Source: JAEVLT01 sp050496765 (GTDB lineage: Bacteria > Bacillota > Bacilli > Bacillales > Cytobacillaceae). From it: a DNA stretch of 64,000 nucleotides. Of this stretch, positions 1 to 8,872 are shown in pieces. The DNA lies in contig NZ_JBNWEO010000005.1 in the NCBI RefSeq assembly GCF_050496765.1, positions 62,001 to 126,000 on the forward strand, read 5' to 3'. The notes beneath the pieces are model-generated. The model was not told where the DNA came from, ran no database searches, and was given only the letters and a program-made list of their open reading frames with translations. The translations under genes were made by a program, and so were the position numbers. The stretch's first letter is position 1; every line of letters begins with the position of its first letter.

Positions 1-782
1 CGGTTTCAAGCGATGCAGAAGTCATTGCTCTTATGGTCTCTTCCTTAAAAGAAACTGGATTAAACGACTTCCGGATATCGATCGGACAGATCGCCTTTGT
101 CCAAGAACTATTTTTGCAAATATTGGGGAACGAAGACAGGGCGAATGCTTTGCAGCGTTTTCTATATGAAAAAAATTATGTCGGATACCGTGACCATGTG
201 AACACTTTGTCATTGTCTTCCATCGACAAGCAAAGACTGCTCGGGCTGCTTGACTTGCGAGGCGGGGAGGAAGTCATCGAAAAGGCGCTTGAATTGATAG
301 AAAACGGGAAAGGTAAAGAAGCAATTTTACAATTAAAAGAATTGTGGGATGCTATCAATGATTACGGGGAACAAGACAAGGTGAAGTTCGATTTAACGCT
401 CATCAGCCATATGAGCTATTACACAGGTATTTTATTTGAGGTCTATGCCGGCCGTGTCGGATTTGCACTTGGCAATGGCGGGCGGTATGGGTTGCTTGAG
501 AAATTTGGCAAGTCAGCAAGTGCAACGGGGTTTGCAATCCGGCTTGATTGGCTGCTTGAGGCTCTTGGAGAAACGGCTGACAGTGCTTCTTTTCATTGCA
601 TTCTTTTCAGTCAGGAACGGCGCAAAGAGGCATTCCAATTAGCTAAAAAAATGCATAATGAAGGAAAACGAACCGTTTTACAGGACATTAACGGTGTAAA
701 AAATATTGATGCTTATTCCAAGAAATTTGCAGATACGATTTATCTTTTAGGAAAAGCAGGAAAGGAGCCTGCAAATGACTAA
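1..782 (+). CDS. hisZ: ATP phosphoribosyltransferase regulatory subunit HisZ (5' end outside window)
   Basis: The open frame runs in from the window edge (first full codon at base 3), so the N-terminus is missing. HisZ is a catalytically inactive histidyl-tRNA synthetase paralogue that pairs with short-form HisG to make the enzyme opening histidine synthesis. Class II synthetase-like C-terminal signatures are visible: SHMSYYTGILFEVY and GNGGRYGLLEKFG, then ATGFAIRLDWLLEAL. The stop overlaps the hisG start by 8 bp, which fits translational coupling. The following HisG is the 210-residue short form, which requires HisZ, so context supports the call over a true HisS. Confidence 0.93.
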   Translation, partial: VSSDAEVIALMVSSLKETGLNDFRISIGQIAFVQELFLQILGNEDRANALQRFLYEKNYVGYRDHVNTLSLSSIDKQRLLGLLDLRGGEEVIEKALELIENGKGKEAILQLKELWDAINDYGEQDKVKFDLTLISHMSYYTGILFEVYAGRVGFALGNGGRYGLLEKFGKSASATGFAIRLDWLLEALGETADSASFHCILFSQERRKEAFQLAKKMHNEGKRTVLQDINGVKNIDAYSKKFADTIYLLGKAGKEPAND

Positions 783-1407
783 AGTGCTGACGATTGCGAT
801 GCCAAAAGGGCGCATTTTTGAAGAAGCAGCCGATCTTTTACGGAAAGCCGGTTATCAATTACCGCCGGAATTCGATGAAAACCGAAAATTGATCATTGAT
901 GTAGAAGAAGAAGGACTGCGGTTTATTTTAGCAAAGCCGATGGATGTTCCGACCTATGTGGAACACGGTGTCGCCGATTTGGGGATTGCCGGAAAAGATG
1001 TAATGCTGGAAGAAGAGCGCGATGTGTACGAACTGCTTGATTTGAAAATCAGCGCCTGCTACTTGGCGGTTGCCGGAATGCCAGAAACGAAGATGAGCGA
1101 TGTGGCGCCAAGGGTGGCAACGAAGTATCCGAACGTTGCGGCAGCATATTTTCGCGAGCAGGGAGAGCAAGTGGAAATTATCAAGCTGAATGGGTCGATT
1201 GAGCTTGCTCCGATGATCGGATTATCTGACCGGATTGTTGACATTGTTTCAACGGGAAGGACATTAAAGGAAAACGGACTTGTCGAGTACGAACGGATTG
1301 TTGATGTTACCTCAAGATTGATTGTCAACCCTGTCAGCTACCGGATGAATGATGACCGAATCAGCGAACTCGTTTCGCGCCTAAGTAAAGTAGTGGCGGA
1401 GGGGTAA
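775..1407 (+). CDS. hisG: ATP phosphoribosyltransferase catalytic subunit, short form
   Basis: It catalyses the first step of histidine synthesis, joining ATP and PRPP to give phosphoribosyl-ATP in the cytosol. At 210 aa it is the short form, lacking the C-terminal histidine-sensing domain of about 80 residues; feedback control therefore passes through HisZ. The PRPP-binding segment DIVSTGRTLKENGL is near residue 155, and AKPMDVPTYVEHGVADLGI near residue 54 is typical. The ATG at 775 has AAGGAG at 762-767 with 7 nt spacing. It overlaps hisZ upstream and stops 4 nt before hisD. Confidence 0.97.
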   Translation: MTKVLTIAMPKGRIFEEAADLLRKAGYQLPPEFDENRKLIIDVEEEGLRFILAKPMDVPTYVEHGVADLGIAGKDVMLEEERDVYELLDLKISACYLAVAGMPETKMSDVAPRVATKYPNVAAAYFREQGEQVEIIKLNGSIELAPMIGLSDRIVDIVSTGRTLKENGLVEYERIVDVTSRLIVNPVSYRMNDDRISELVSRLSKVVAEG

Positions 1408-1411
1408 TCGA

Positions 1412-2680
1412 ATGAAAATTTTTCAAGTAAAAGACGTGCAATCGATTAAACGCTCGATTGAATCCGGTACAGCGGAACAGCTGGCCGTTGTCCAAAGCAT
1501 TATTGCCGACGTTCGTAAAAACGGCGATCAGGCATTAAAAAACTACACCGAAAAGTTTGACCGGGTTGCCCTTGAATCATTGGTAGTTAGCGAAACAGAA
1601 CTAGCCGAAGCGTATGATCAGGTCGATTCAAATTTTGTTGAAGTCGTAAAAGAAGCGGCGGAAAACATTCGCATTTTCCATGCAAAACAGCTGCGGTCCT
1701 CCTGGATGACAACTGAAGAAAACGGAACGATTCTCGGGCAAAAAATCATCCCGCTTGATTCTGTTGGCGTGTACGTTCCTGGGGGAACCGCGGCATACCC
1801 ATCATCTGTGCTAATGAACGTGATTCCGGCCAAGGTTGCCGGGGTAGAGCGAATTGTGATGGTATCGCCGCCGAACGAAAATGGAAAACTTCCGCCGGCA
1901 GTACTCGTTGCTGCAAAGGAAGCGGGCGTGAAGGAAATCTATAAAGTGGGCGGGGCACAGGCAATTGCAGCGCTTGCCTATGGAACAGAATCGATTTCTA
2001 CCGTTGATAAAATAACGGGTCCGGGCAATATTTTTGTCGCATTGGCGAAAAAAGAAGTGTTTGGTGACGTGGCCATTGATATGATTGCCGGTCCAAGTGA
2101 AATTGTGGTGCTGGCAGATGACACGGCCTTCGCGGATGAAGTGGCAGCCGATTTGTTATCGCAGGCAGAACATGATCCCCGCGCCTGCGCTGTACTTGTC
2201 ACACCGTCATCCAAACTGGCTGAAGCTGTTTTGGCAGAAGTAAAGAATCAACTTGAAGAGTTGCCAAGAAAAGAAATTGCTTCCCGTTCAATCGAGGATT
2301 ATGGAGCGATTTATGTGGCTTCAAGTATGGATGAGGCGATTGCGACGGTCAATGCGCTTGCACCGGAACATTTGGAAGTTGTGACCGAAAATGCGATAGA
2401 AGTGATCGGGAAAATCCGTCATGCAGGAGCGATTTTTGTCGGACGCTACAGTTCGGAACCGGTGGGCGATTATTTTGCTGGGCCGAATCATGTGCTGCCG
2501 ACAAACGGAACGGCCCGGTTTTCTAGCCCATTGAATGTTGACGACTTTCAGAAAAAGTCGAGTGTGATTCTATATAGTGAAAAGGCATTAAAGCAGAATG
2601 CTGAGAAAATTGCAACATTTGCGCGGATGGAAGGACTTGAGGCGCATGCAAGAGCGGTTGAAGCAAGGTTGAAAAAATAA
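1412..2680 (+). CDS. hisD: Histidinol dehydrogenase
   Basis: A zinc- and NAD-dependent enzyme oxidising L-histidinol to L-histidine in the last two steps of the pathway. The 422-aa length is normal for the family. Signatures include GPGNIFVALAKKEVFG, IDMIAGPSEIVVLAD, LLSQAEHDPRA with the metal-binding Gln/His pair, APEHLEVV with the catalytic Glu-His, and GPNHVLPT near the C-terminus. GGAGGGG at 1398-1404 lies 7 nt before the ATG. It is followed by hisB after 13 nt. Confidence 0.97.
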   Translation: MKIFQVKDVQSIKRSIESGTAEQLAVVQSIIADVRKNGDQALKNYTEKFDRVALESLVVSETELAEAYDQVDSNFVEVVKEAAENIRIFHAKQLRSSWMTTEENGTILGQKIIPLDSVGVYVPGGTAAYPSSVLMNVIPAKVAGVERIVMVSPPNENGKLPPAVLVAAKEAGVKEIYKVGGAQAIAALAYGTESISTVDKITGPGNIFVALAKKEVFGDVAIDMIAGPSEIVVLADDTAFADEVAADLLSQAEHDPRACAVLVTPSSKLAEAVLAEVKNQLEELPRKEIASRSIEDYGAIYVASSMDEAIATVNALAPEHLEVVTENAIEVIGKIRHAGAIFVGRYSSEPVGDYFAGPNHVLPTNGTARFSSPLNVDDFQKKSSVILYSEKALKQNAEKIATFARMEGLEAHARAVEARLKK

Positions 2681-2693
2681 AGGAGTTAGTGGC

Positions 2694-3281
2694 ATGGAGA
2701 GAAAAGCAAAGATTGAGCGTAATACAAATGAAACAAAGATCAAGCTGGTGTTTGCTGTTGATGGCGAAGGACAGGCGAATCTTGATACAGGCGTGCCGTT
2801 TTTGACACATATGCTTGATTTGTTTACAAAACACGGTCAGTTTAATCTTGATGTGGCTGCAAACGGGGATACAGAGGTAGATGATCATCACACGACCGAA
2901 GATATCGGCATTTGCCTTGGACAGGCACTAAGGGAAGCACTTGGCGATAAGCGCGGCATCAAACGATATGGCAATGCGTTTGTGCCAATGGATGAAACGC
3001 TTGCCCAAGTCGTTGTGGATTTGAGCAACCGCCCGCATTTTGAAATGCGCGCTGAGTTCCCGGCTCCGAGAGTGGGAACGTTTGATACGGAATTGGTTCA
3101 TGAATTTTTATGGAAGCTGGCGCTTGAGGCGCGGATGAATCTTCATGTCATCGTCCATTATGGACACAATACCCATCATATGATTGAAGCGGTATTTAAA
3201 GCGCTTGGCCGGGCATTGGATGAGGCGACAACGGTTGACCCGAGGATTAAAGGCGTTCCGTCGACGAAAGGGATGCTATAA
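2694..3281 (+). CDS. hisB: Imidazoleglycerol-phosphate dehydratase
   Basis: It dehydrates imidazole-glycerol phosphate to imidazole-acetol phosphate, the sixth step. At 195 aa it is the monofunctional form, without the phosphatase half fused in enterobacteria. The two manganese-binding repeats are plain: DDHHTTEDIGI near residue 64 and HNTHHMIEA near residue 158. AAAGGAG directly after the hisD stop serves the ATG. No histidinol-phosphatase or hisC lies in the visible operon; those functions must be encoded elsewhere, as in other bacilli. Confidence 0.97.
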   Translation: MERKAKIERNTNETKIKLVFAVDGEGQANLDTGVPFLTHMLDLFTKHGQFNLDVAANGDTEVDDHHTTEDIGICLGQALREALGDKRGIKRYGNAFVPMDETLAQVVVDLSNRPHFEMRAEFPAPRVGTFDTELVHEFLWKLALEARMNLHVIVHYGHNTHHMIEAVFKALGRALDEATTVDPRIKGVPSTKGML

Positions 3282-3319
3282 ATTTTTTGTGCCTGAGCTG
3301 TATAGAAAGGGTGTTTTGA

Positions 3320-3943
3320 ATGATTGGCATTGTGGATTATGGAATGGGGAATTTGTTTAGCGTCAGCAAAGCGCTTGAACGGCTTGGTGCTGATTACTTT
3401 ATTTCCGGAAAAAAAGAGGAATTAGCAGGTGCCGATGCCCTGCTTTTACCTGGTGTCGGTGCTTTCCGGGATGCGATGGTACGGTTGAATGAAGATGGGC
3501 TGACTCCATTTCTTCGCGAGTATACCGAGTCTGGAAGACCGTTGCTTGGAATTTGCCTCGGCATGCAGCTTCTTTTTGAAAAAAGTGAAGAAAATGGACT
3601 GACAGACGGGCTTGGCCTGCTGCCAGGGGTGGTTCGCCGCTTTCCGGGCGGGGAATACAAGGTTCCGCATATGGGCTGGAACCGCCTTGAATTTGTAAAG
3701 TCTTCGCCGCTCTTTGAAGGTTTGTCGGAGGACTATGTGTATTTTGTTCATTCTTACTTTGTCGATGCCAAGGATTCACCAGTGCTGCTTGCAAAGGCGA
3801 ATTACAATGAAGAAGTGTCGGCGATCGTCGGCCGCGGCACGATTTATGGCATGCAGTTCCATCCGGAAAAAAGCAGCAAGCTTGGCATGAGTTTATTAGC
3901 GAATTTTTTGAAAATGGTTGATGAAAGGAAGGCGGAGCAATGA
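3320..3943 (+). CDS. hisH: Imidazole glycerol phosphate synthase, glutaminase subunit HisH
   Basis: A class I glutamine amidotransferase that supplies ammonia through a channel to HisF. The nucleophile elbow GICLGMQLLFE gives the catalytic Cys near residue 80, and GMQFHPEKSS near residue 178 supplies the His-Glu pair. The N-terminus IVDYGMGNLFSV is characteristic. The 207-aa length is usual. The start is an ATG behind GAAAGGGTG. Its last 4 nt overlap the hisA start (ATGA). Confidence 0.97.
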   Translation: MIGIVDYGMGNLFSVSKALERLGADYFISGKKEELAGADALLLPGVGAFRDAMVRLNEDGLTPFLREYTESGRPLLGICLGMQLLFEKSEENGLTDGLGLLPGVVRRFPGGEYKVPHMGWNRLEFVKSSPLFEGLSEDYVYFVHSYFVDAKDSPVLLAKANYNEEVSAIVGRGTIYGMQFHPEKSSKLGMSLLANFLKMVDERKAEQ

Positions 3944-4677
3944 ACATCACGATTTACCCGGCAATCGATATGAGAGGCGGAAACTGCGTCCGCCTTCTGC
4001 AAGGAGATTATAATAAGGAAACGATTTACGGGGATTCGCCGTTTGATATGGCGCAAAAATTTGCCGAAGACGGCGCCGAATGGATTCATATGGTCGATTT
4101 GGACGGAGCGAAAGATGGCAAACGCGTCAATGACCGTTTTGTCATTCAGGCGGCAAAAGAATTATCCGTGAACGTGCAGATTGGCGGCGGTATTCGAACC
4201 GAGCAAGACATCGTGCATTATTTGGAAAACGGTGTAGATCGCGTGATTATTGGCAGTGTTGCGGTTTCAAACCCAGAGTTTGCAAGTGACATGATTCGGA
4301 AATACGGCAGCCGGATTGCGGTTGGAATTGATGCCAAAGACGGATTTGTTGCCACCCACGGCTGGCTTGACACATCAACAGTGAAAGCGGTAGAGCTTGG
4401 CAAGCGCTTTGCCGAAGCAGGAGCCGAAACGTTTATTTTTACTGATATTGCAACAGATGGCACGCTATCGGGTCCGAATCTTGCCGCTGTTTGCCAAATG
4501 GCCGAAGTGACTGGAAAGAGTGTGATCGCTTCCGGTGGAATCAGTAGCCTTGACGATTTGAACGCATTGCGTTCCGTTGCCGGAAAAGGGGTCAGCGGTG
4601 CAATTGTTGGCAAGGCCCTTTATGAAAAACGGTTTACGCTGAAAGAAGCGCTGGAAGAGGGGGCGAAAGGATGTTAA
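3940..4677 (+). CDS. hisA: ProFAR isomerase HisA
   Basis: A (beta/alpha)8-barrel isomerase converting ProFAR to PRFAR. The two half-barrel phosphate-binding repeats are visible: QIGGGIRTEQDI near residue 78 and SGGISSLDDL near residue 198. YPAIDMRGGNCVRLLQGD at the N-terminus carries the general-base aspartate. The 245-aa length is normal. It overlaps hisH by 4 nt and hisF by 7 nt, so it sits in a tightly coupled HAF block. Confidence 0.97.
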   Translation: MNITIYPAIDMRGGNCVRLLQGDYNKETIYGDSPFDMAQKFAEDGAEWIHMVDLDGAKDGKRVNDRFVIQAAKELSVNVQIGGGIRTEQDIVHYLENGVDRVIIGSVAVSNPEFASDMIRKYGSRIAVGIDAKDGFVATHGWLDTSTVKAVELGKRFAEAGAETFIFTDIATDGTLSGPNLAAVCQMAEVTGKSVIASGGISSLDDLNALRSVAGKGVSGAIVGKALYEKRFTLKEALEEGAKGC

Positions 4678-5429
4678 CAAAACGCATTATACCGTGCCTA
4701 GATGTAAAGGACGGCCGGGTAGTAAAAGGCATTCAATTCGTCCAGCTCCGCGATGCCGGCGACCCGGTTGAACTGGCAAAGGTATATGATGAAGAAGGGG
4801 CGGACGAGCTTGTTTTTCTTGATATATCGGCTTCCCATGAGGGCCGGAAAACAATGGTTGAGGTCGTCAAAGCTGTTGCATCCGAGCTGGCGATCCCCTT
4901 TACGGTAGGCGGCGGGATCAACTCGCTTGATGATATGAAAAAAATCCTGCGCGCCGGGGCTGATAAAGTTTCATTGAATACTGCCGCTGTGCTGAACCCG
5001 GAATTGATTACGGAAGGGGCCGGCTTTTTTGGCTCACAGTGTATGGTTGTCGCCATTGATGCAAAGTACGATGATTCGGTCGGAACTTGGAGAGTCTATA
5101 CGCATGGCGGCCGGAAACCAACTGAAAAGGTAGTCGTTGAATGGGCACGGGAAGCGGAAAAACTCGGCGCCGGAGAAATTTTATTAACGAGCATGGACAG
5201 CGATGGTGAAAAAAATGGCTTTGATTTGGAACTGACCAGGGCTGTCAGTGAGGCGGTTTCGATCCCAGTAATTGCTTCTGGCGGTGCCGGAAATGCCGAT
5301 CATTTTGTTGATGCGTTTGTGGCTGGAAAAGCGGATGCAGCCCTGGCAGCCTCGATTTTCCATTACAAAGAAACATCGGTTCATGAAGTGAAAAGCGAAT
5401 TGAAAGACAAAGGGGTGGCGGTACGTTGA
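4671..5429 (+). CDS. hisF: Imidazole glycerol phosphate synthase, cyclase subunit HisF
   Basis: The barrel subunit that uses HisH-derived ammonia and PRFAR to make imidazole-glycerol phosphate and AICAR. IIPCLDVKDGRVVKGI carries catalytic Asp11, FTVGGGINSLDDM and VIASGGAGNADHF are the phosphate sites, and LLTSMDSDGEKNG holds the second catalytic aspartate. It is 252 aa, paralogous to HisA. The ATG at 4671 lies within the end of hisA. Its TGA stop is interlocked with the TTG start of hisI. Confidence 0.97.
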   Translation: MLTKRIIPCLDVKDGRVVKGIQFVQLRDAGDPVELAKVYDEEGADELVFLDISASHEGRKTMVEVVKAVASELAIPFTVGGGINSLDDMKKILRAGADKVSLNTAAVLNPELITEGAGFFGSQCMVVAIDAKYDDSVGTWRVYTHGGRKPTEKVVVEWAREAEKLGAGEILLTSMDSDGEKNGFDLELTRAVSEAVSIPVIASGGAGNADHFVDAFVAGKADAALAASIFHYKETSVHEVKSELKDKGVAVR

Positions 5430-5758
5430 CGGCTGATGAGTTAAAGTTTGATGAAAAAGGGTTGATTCCGGCCATTGTCCAGGATGCGGAAACGAAAGAA
5501 GTGCTGACCCTTGCCTATATGAACCGCGAGTCTTTTGCCAAAACGCTTGAGACGAAAGAAACATGGTTTTACAGCCGTTCCCGCCAGGAATTATGGCATA
5601 AGGGAGCAACAAGCGGCAACACCCAGATGGTGGTGGGTTTGAAAGTCGACTGTGACCGCGATGCGTTAGTCGTGCTGGTTCATCCGAAGGGACCAGCATG
5701 CCACACAGGAGCCGTAAGCTGTTTTAAGGAGGGAGAATTTGAAGATGGAAAACTATGA
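5426..5758 (+). CDS. hisI: Phosphoribosyl-AMP cyclohydrolase
   Basis: It opens the adenine ring of phosphoribosyl-AMP. TWFYSRSRQELWHKGATSG is the core motif; DCDRDALV near residue 75 and PACHTGAVSC near residue 92 provide the cysteine and aspartate metal ligands. At 110 aa it is the stand-alone form; in B. subtilis this domain is fused to HisE, so the split state here is a difference worth noting. The best start is TTG at 5426, overlapping the hisF stop; no in-frame ATG precedes the conserved region. Confidence 0.94.
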   Translation: MTADELKFDEKGLIPAIVQDAETKEVLTLAYMNRESFAKTLETKETWFYSRSRQELWHKGATSGNTQMVVGLKVDCDRDALVVLVHPKGPACHTGAVSCFKEGEFEDGKL

Positions 5759-6041
5759 GATTTTAAAAAAGCTGGAACAAGTGATTAGTGAACGGGAAAA
5801 AGAACGGCCAGAGGGTGCCTATACGACGTATTTATTTGAAAAAGGCGTCGATAAAATTTTGAAAAAAGTCGGTGAAGAATCGGCCGAGGTCATCATCGCC
5901 GCAAAAAACCGCAGCCACGAGGAATTGAAATGGGAAGCAGCTGACTTGCTGTATCATTTAATGGTACTGCTCGTGGAGCAGGAACTGCCATTTACAGAAG
6001 TGTTGAAAACACTGGAAGAACGCCACAATGCAAGATCATAA
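5745..6041 (+). CDS. hisE: Phosphoribosyl-ATP pyrophosphatase
   Basis: A MazG-like all-alpha pyrophosphatase that converts phosphoribosyl-ATP to phosphoribosyl-AMP. KVGEESAEVIIAAKN and WEAADLLYHLMVLL carry the acidic metal ligands. I place the start at ATG 5745 (98 aa). A TTG at 5739 is in frame and sits 6 nt behind AAGGAGG (5726-5732), so it is a possible alternative. The gene overlaps the hisI stop and is the last his gene before a terminator. Confidence 0.94.
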   Translation: MENYEILKKLEQVISEREKERPEGAYTTYLFEKGVDKILKKVGEESAEVIIAAKNRSHEELKWEAADLLYHLMVLLVEQELPFTEVLKTLEERHNARS

Positions 6042-6050
6042 GGCTGAAAA

Positions 6051-6079
6051 AACGCTGGCACAGGGATGTCGGCGTTTTT
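6051..6079 (+). terminator. Terminator of the his operon
   Basis: A 10-bp stem, AACGCTGGCA pairing with TGTCGGCGTT and including two G-U pairs, closes a 6-nt loop. A short T-run follows, 10 nt after the hisE stop. Confidence 0.75.
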
Positions 6080-6243
6080 GGGTTCGTTTGACTAATTCAA
6101 TTGCCGTCCCTCTCCCTACAATTTACAACCACCTTGCAACCCCCACGTATTCCTTTTTAAAAAAGCGGTTCAATTTCTTCTCTGCCAGCTGGTACATATG
6201 TTATACTACTTTAGGTATGTTGGATAAAAAAATGGAGGACTGC

Positions 6244-7713
6244 ATGAGTAAAGATGCGAAAGCAACCATACAGAATGGTAAAGTTTTGACCTTTCTTCCG
6301 AATGGGGAATATTACTTTAAAAAAGGGTTAAAGGCTTATCATCGCCAGGACCTAAGTAAAGCGAAAAAATACCTTCAACGAGCAATGCAGCTAGAGCCGA
6401 TGGAACCGATGATTACCTGTCAACTGGCGATTGTTTTAACCGAAATGGGTGAGTATGAAGATTCGAACAAACTCCTGCAGCATATCCTGGAAGAACTGGA
6501 CCAAGAAATGGTGGAATGCCATTACTTTTTAGCAAACAACTATGCCTTTTTAGGCTTATTTAAAGATGCATTTCAACAAGCAAAGCGCTATTTGGCATTG
6601 GAGCCGGATGGGGATTTTGCCGATGACAGCGAGGAATTATTGGAGTTATTGGCCTTAGAGTCGGACGAACTGGATGAAGAGCTGTACGAGGAAGACGATT
6701 TAATTGTCAAGCAGGAACAAGCTCGTGAACTGCTGGAATCCGGCTATTTCCCAAAAGCGATTGAGCTCCTTCAAACCGTTATCAAAGAGTACCCGGAATA
6801 TTGGTCAGCTTACAATAATCTCGCGCTTGCCTATTTTTATTTGGGCGAAGTAAAGAAAGCCGAAGCTATTTTGCACGACGTATTGGAGCAAAACCCCGGA
6901 AACCTACACGCATTGTGCAACCTGCTTGTTTTTGCCCATTACCGCAAGCAATCGAAAAAGGCCGCAAAGCTGTTGAAAATGCTTAAAAAAATTCAGCCGC
7001 TTGCCACCGAGCATCAGTTCAAACTGGGAGCGACCTTCGCATTAGTCGGCGAGTTTGATCTTGCTTATTTTTGGCTAAAAAAGCTTTATAAATACGGTTT
7101 TGATGGAGAAGGCCCTTTCTATTACTGGCTGTCTTTTGCTAGCTATCGAACAGGGAATACCGTTTTCGCCAAAACAATTTGGAAAAAAGTCATCGAAATG
7201 AATCCGGATAAAGCAGGGAGCGAACCTTGGCAAGACGATGAGTTTGAAAACCGCCCGCATTACATTTCTGAAAAGCTGAAAAGCGGGCAAACGGAGGAAC
7301 GGTTGTTTTCCCTTTTTCTGATTTCCGTATCCGACCAGCGGGAGAAAATGCTTGCTTCCGTTCCGATCGATCAACTGGATGATATGGAGCGGGAATATGC
7401 AGCATTCGTGATGAACCAAGATTCTTCACTCTCTTTGCCGGGCCATGAAATTGCGAAATGTCTTTACCAATTTTATCAGCCAATTGGGACACTGGAGTCG
7501 GGCTTGTTTTTAATGTGGTTTTCCATTTTGCCAGAAGCTGTGTACCAAGGGCTTGATTTAAAAAACACCCATGCCTGGGCTGCGGCTACCGAATATACGT
7601 GGAAAAAATTACGCAATGAAAAAAGCTCCCAGCAGGAACTGGCCGACCGGTATGGTCTTTCTGCTGCGACAGTTGGCAAATATGTAAAATTGGTGAACAG
7701 TTGTTTACAATGA
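6244..7713 (+). CDS. yvcD: Tetratricopeptide-repeat protein (YvcD-like)
   Basis: A soluble TPR protein of 489 aa; its function is not established. TPR-like helical pairs are visible near residues 25-120 and again 160-330, with motifs such as AYNNLALAYFYLGEVKKAEAI and an acidic linker between them (DELDEELYEEDD). The C-terminal 35 residues (QQELADRYGLSAATVGKYV) look like a helix-turn-helix, which hints at a nucleic-acid role. The frame is open 5' to 6028, but ATG 6244 has GGAGG five bases upstream and begins the conserved protein. Position before trxB matches yvcD in B. subtilis. Confidence 0.82.
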   Translation: MSKDAKATIQNGKVLTFLPNGEYYFKKGLKAYHRQDLSKAKKYLQRAMQLEPMEPMITCQLAIVLTEMGEYEDSNKLLQHILEELDQEMVECHYFLANNYAFLGLFKDAFQQAKRYLALEPDGDFADDSEELLELLALESDELDEELYEEDDLIVKQEQARELLESGYFPKAIELLQTVIKEYPEYWSAYNNLALAYFYLGEVKKAEAILHDVLEQNPGNLHALCNLLVFAHYRKQSKKAAKLLKMLKKIQPLATEHQFKLGATFALVGEFDLAYFWLKKLYKYGFDGEGPFYYWLSFASYRTGNTVFAKTIWKKVIEMNPDKAGSEPWQDDEFENRPHYISEKLKSGQTEERLFSLFLISVSDQREKMLASVPIDQLDDMEREYAAFVMNQDSSLSLPGHEIAKCLYQFYQPIGTLESGLFLMWFSILPEAVYQGLDLKNTHAWAAATEYTWKKLRNEKSSQQELADRYGLSAATVGKYVKLVNSCLQ

Positions 7714-7808
7714 GCAGATATTTGGACGAAGGAATCTTTGTTTTATAGGATAGGATTATCAAGGAAATAATATCGTTTAGGCAAGTTTCAAAAGGAGTGA
7801 ACAAAACC

Positions 7809-8756
7809 ATGTCCGATGAAAAAATTTATGATGTCATCATCGCAGGGGCAGGACCTGCCGGCATGACTGCGGCTGTCTATACATCACGTGCAAACTTAAG
7901 CACCCTGATGATCGAGCGCGGCGTTCCAGGTGGCCAAATGGCCAATACGGAAGAAGTGGAAAACTATCCAGGGTATGAAAGTATTTTAGGGCCGGATTTA
8001 TCAACAAAAATGTTTGACCATGCGAAGAAATTTGGCGCGGAATACGCGTACGGCGATATTAAAGAAATCGTTGATAACGGTGAATACAAAACGGTCGTTG
8101 CCGGTTCAAAAGAATACAAAGCGTATTCTGTTATTATTGCAACAGGCGCAGAATACAAAAAATTAGGCGTTCCCGGTGAAAAAGAACTGGGCGGACGCGG
8201 TGTTTCTTATTGCGCAGTCTGTGACGGAGCGTTTTTTAAAGGCAAAGAGCTGGTTGTTGTCGGAGGCGGTGATTCTGCGGTTGAAGAAGGAGTTTACTTA
8301 ACACGCTTTGCTTCAAAAGTTACCATCGTGCATCGCCGCGATCAGCTGCGCGCCCAAAAGATTTTGCAGGATCGGGCATTTGCCAATGAAAAGGTCGATT
8401 TTATTTGGAATCACACTGTAAAAGAAATTCATGCGAAAGAGGGCAAAGTGGGAAGCTTAACCCTTGTATCAACCGTGGATGGTTCTGAACAGGAATTCCC
8501 AGCAGACGGGGTTTTTATCTATGTCGGCATGCTGCCGTTGTCAAAGCCGTTTGTAAGCCTTGGAATTACCAATGAAAACGGCTATATTGAAACGAATGAG
8601 CAAATGGAAACAAAAGTTCCCGGCATTTTTGCTGCCGGCGATATCCGCGAAAAAACGTTGCGCCAGATCGTGACCGCTACAGGTGATGGCAGCATCGCCG
8701 CGCAAAGTGCTCAGCACTATGTTGAAGAGCTAAAAGAAGCGGCGAAAGCAAAATAG
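7809..8756 (+). CDS. trxB: Thioredoxin reductase
   Basis: A cytosolic FAD flavoprotein passing electrons from NADPH to thioredoxin. The FAD site GAGPAGMTAAVY is at the N-terminus, the redox-active CAVC of YCAVCDGAFF near residue 135, the NADPH site GGGDSAVEEG near residue 155, and GIFAAGDI near residue 275. The 315-aa length is standard. A GTG at 7797 is in frame but lies inside the ribosome site AAAGGAG, so ATG 7809 (11 nt spacing) is the start. A strong terminator follows. Confidence 0.97.
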   Translation: MSDEKIYDVIIAGAGPAGMTAAVYTSRANLSTLMIERGVPGGQMANTEEVENYPGYESILGPDLSTKMFDHAKKFGAEYAYGDIKEIVDNGEYKTVVAGSKEYKAYSVIIATGAEYKKLGVPGEKELGGRGVSYCAVCDGAFFKGKELVVVGGGDSAVEEGVYLTRFASKVTIVHRRDQLRAQKILQDRAFANEKVDFIWNHTVKEIHAKEGKVGSLTLVSTVDGSEQEFPADGVFIYVGMLPLSKPFVSLGITNENGYIETNEQMETKVPGIFAAGDIREKTLRQIVTATGDGSIAAQSAQHYVEELKEAAKAK

Positions 8757-8767
8757 GTTTTTCAGCA

Positions 8768-8802
8768 AAACGGGCGTTAGAGTACCATCCTAACGCCCGT
8801 TT
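8768..8802 (+). terminator. Terminator of trxB
   Basis: A perfect 13-bp stem, AAACGGGCGTTAG with CTAACGCCCGTTT, has a 9-nt loop and lies 11 nt after the trxB stop. Confidence 0.85.
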
Positions 8803-8872
8803 CTCAATTTTGTTTCGACAAACCGGCCGTTAGAGTACCTTTCAAACGCCCGTTTCACAAGATTTTTCGACA
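8768..8872 (+). repeat. 53-bp tandem duplication spanning the trxB terminator
   Basis: GTTAGAGTACC recurs exactly 53 bp apart (8776 and 8829). Each copy is followed by an ACGCCCGTTT arm and then a TTTCGACAAA box. The second copy has lost part of its stem pairing. The rest of the gap to 9210 holds a further hairpin at 9033 but no convincing gene. Confidence 0.7.

Noticed and set aside
3399..3950. 183-codon minus-strand frame opposite hisH
   Set aside because: It is a shadow of hisH, whose own frame has full catalytic motifs.
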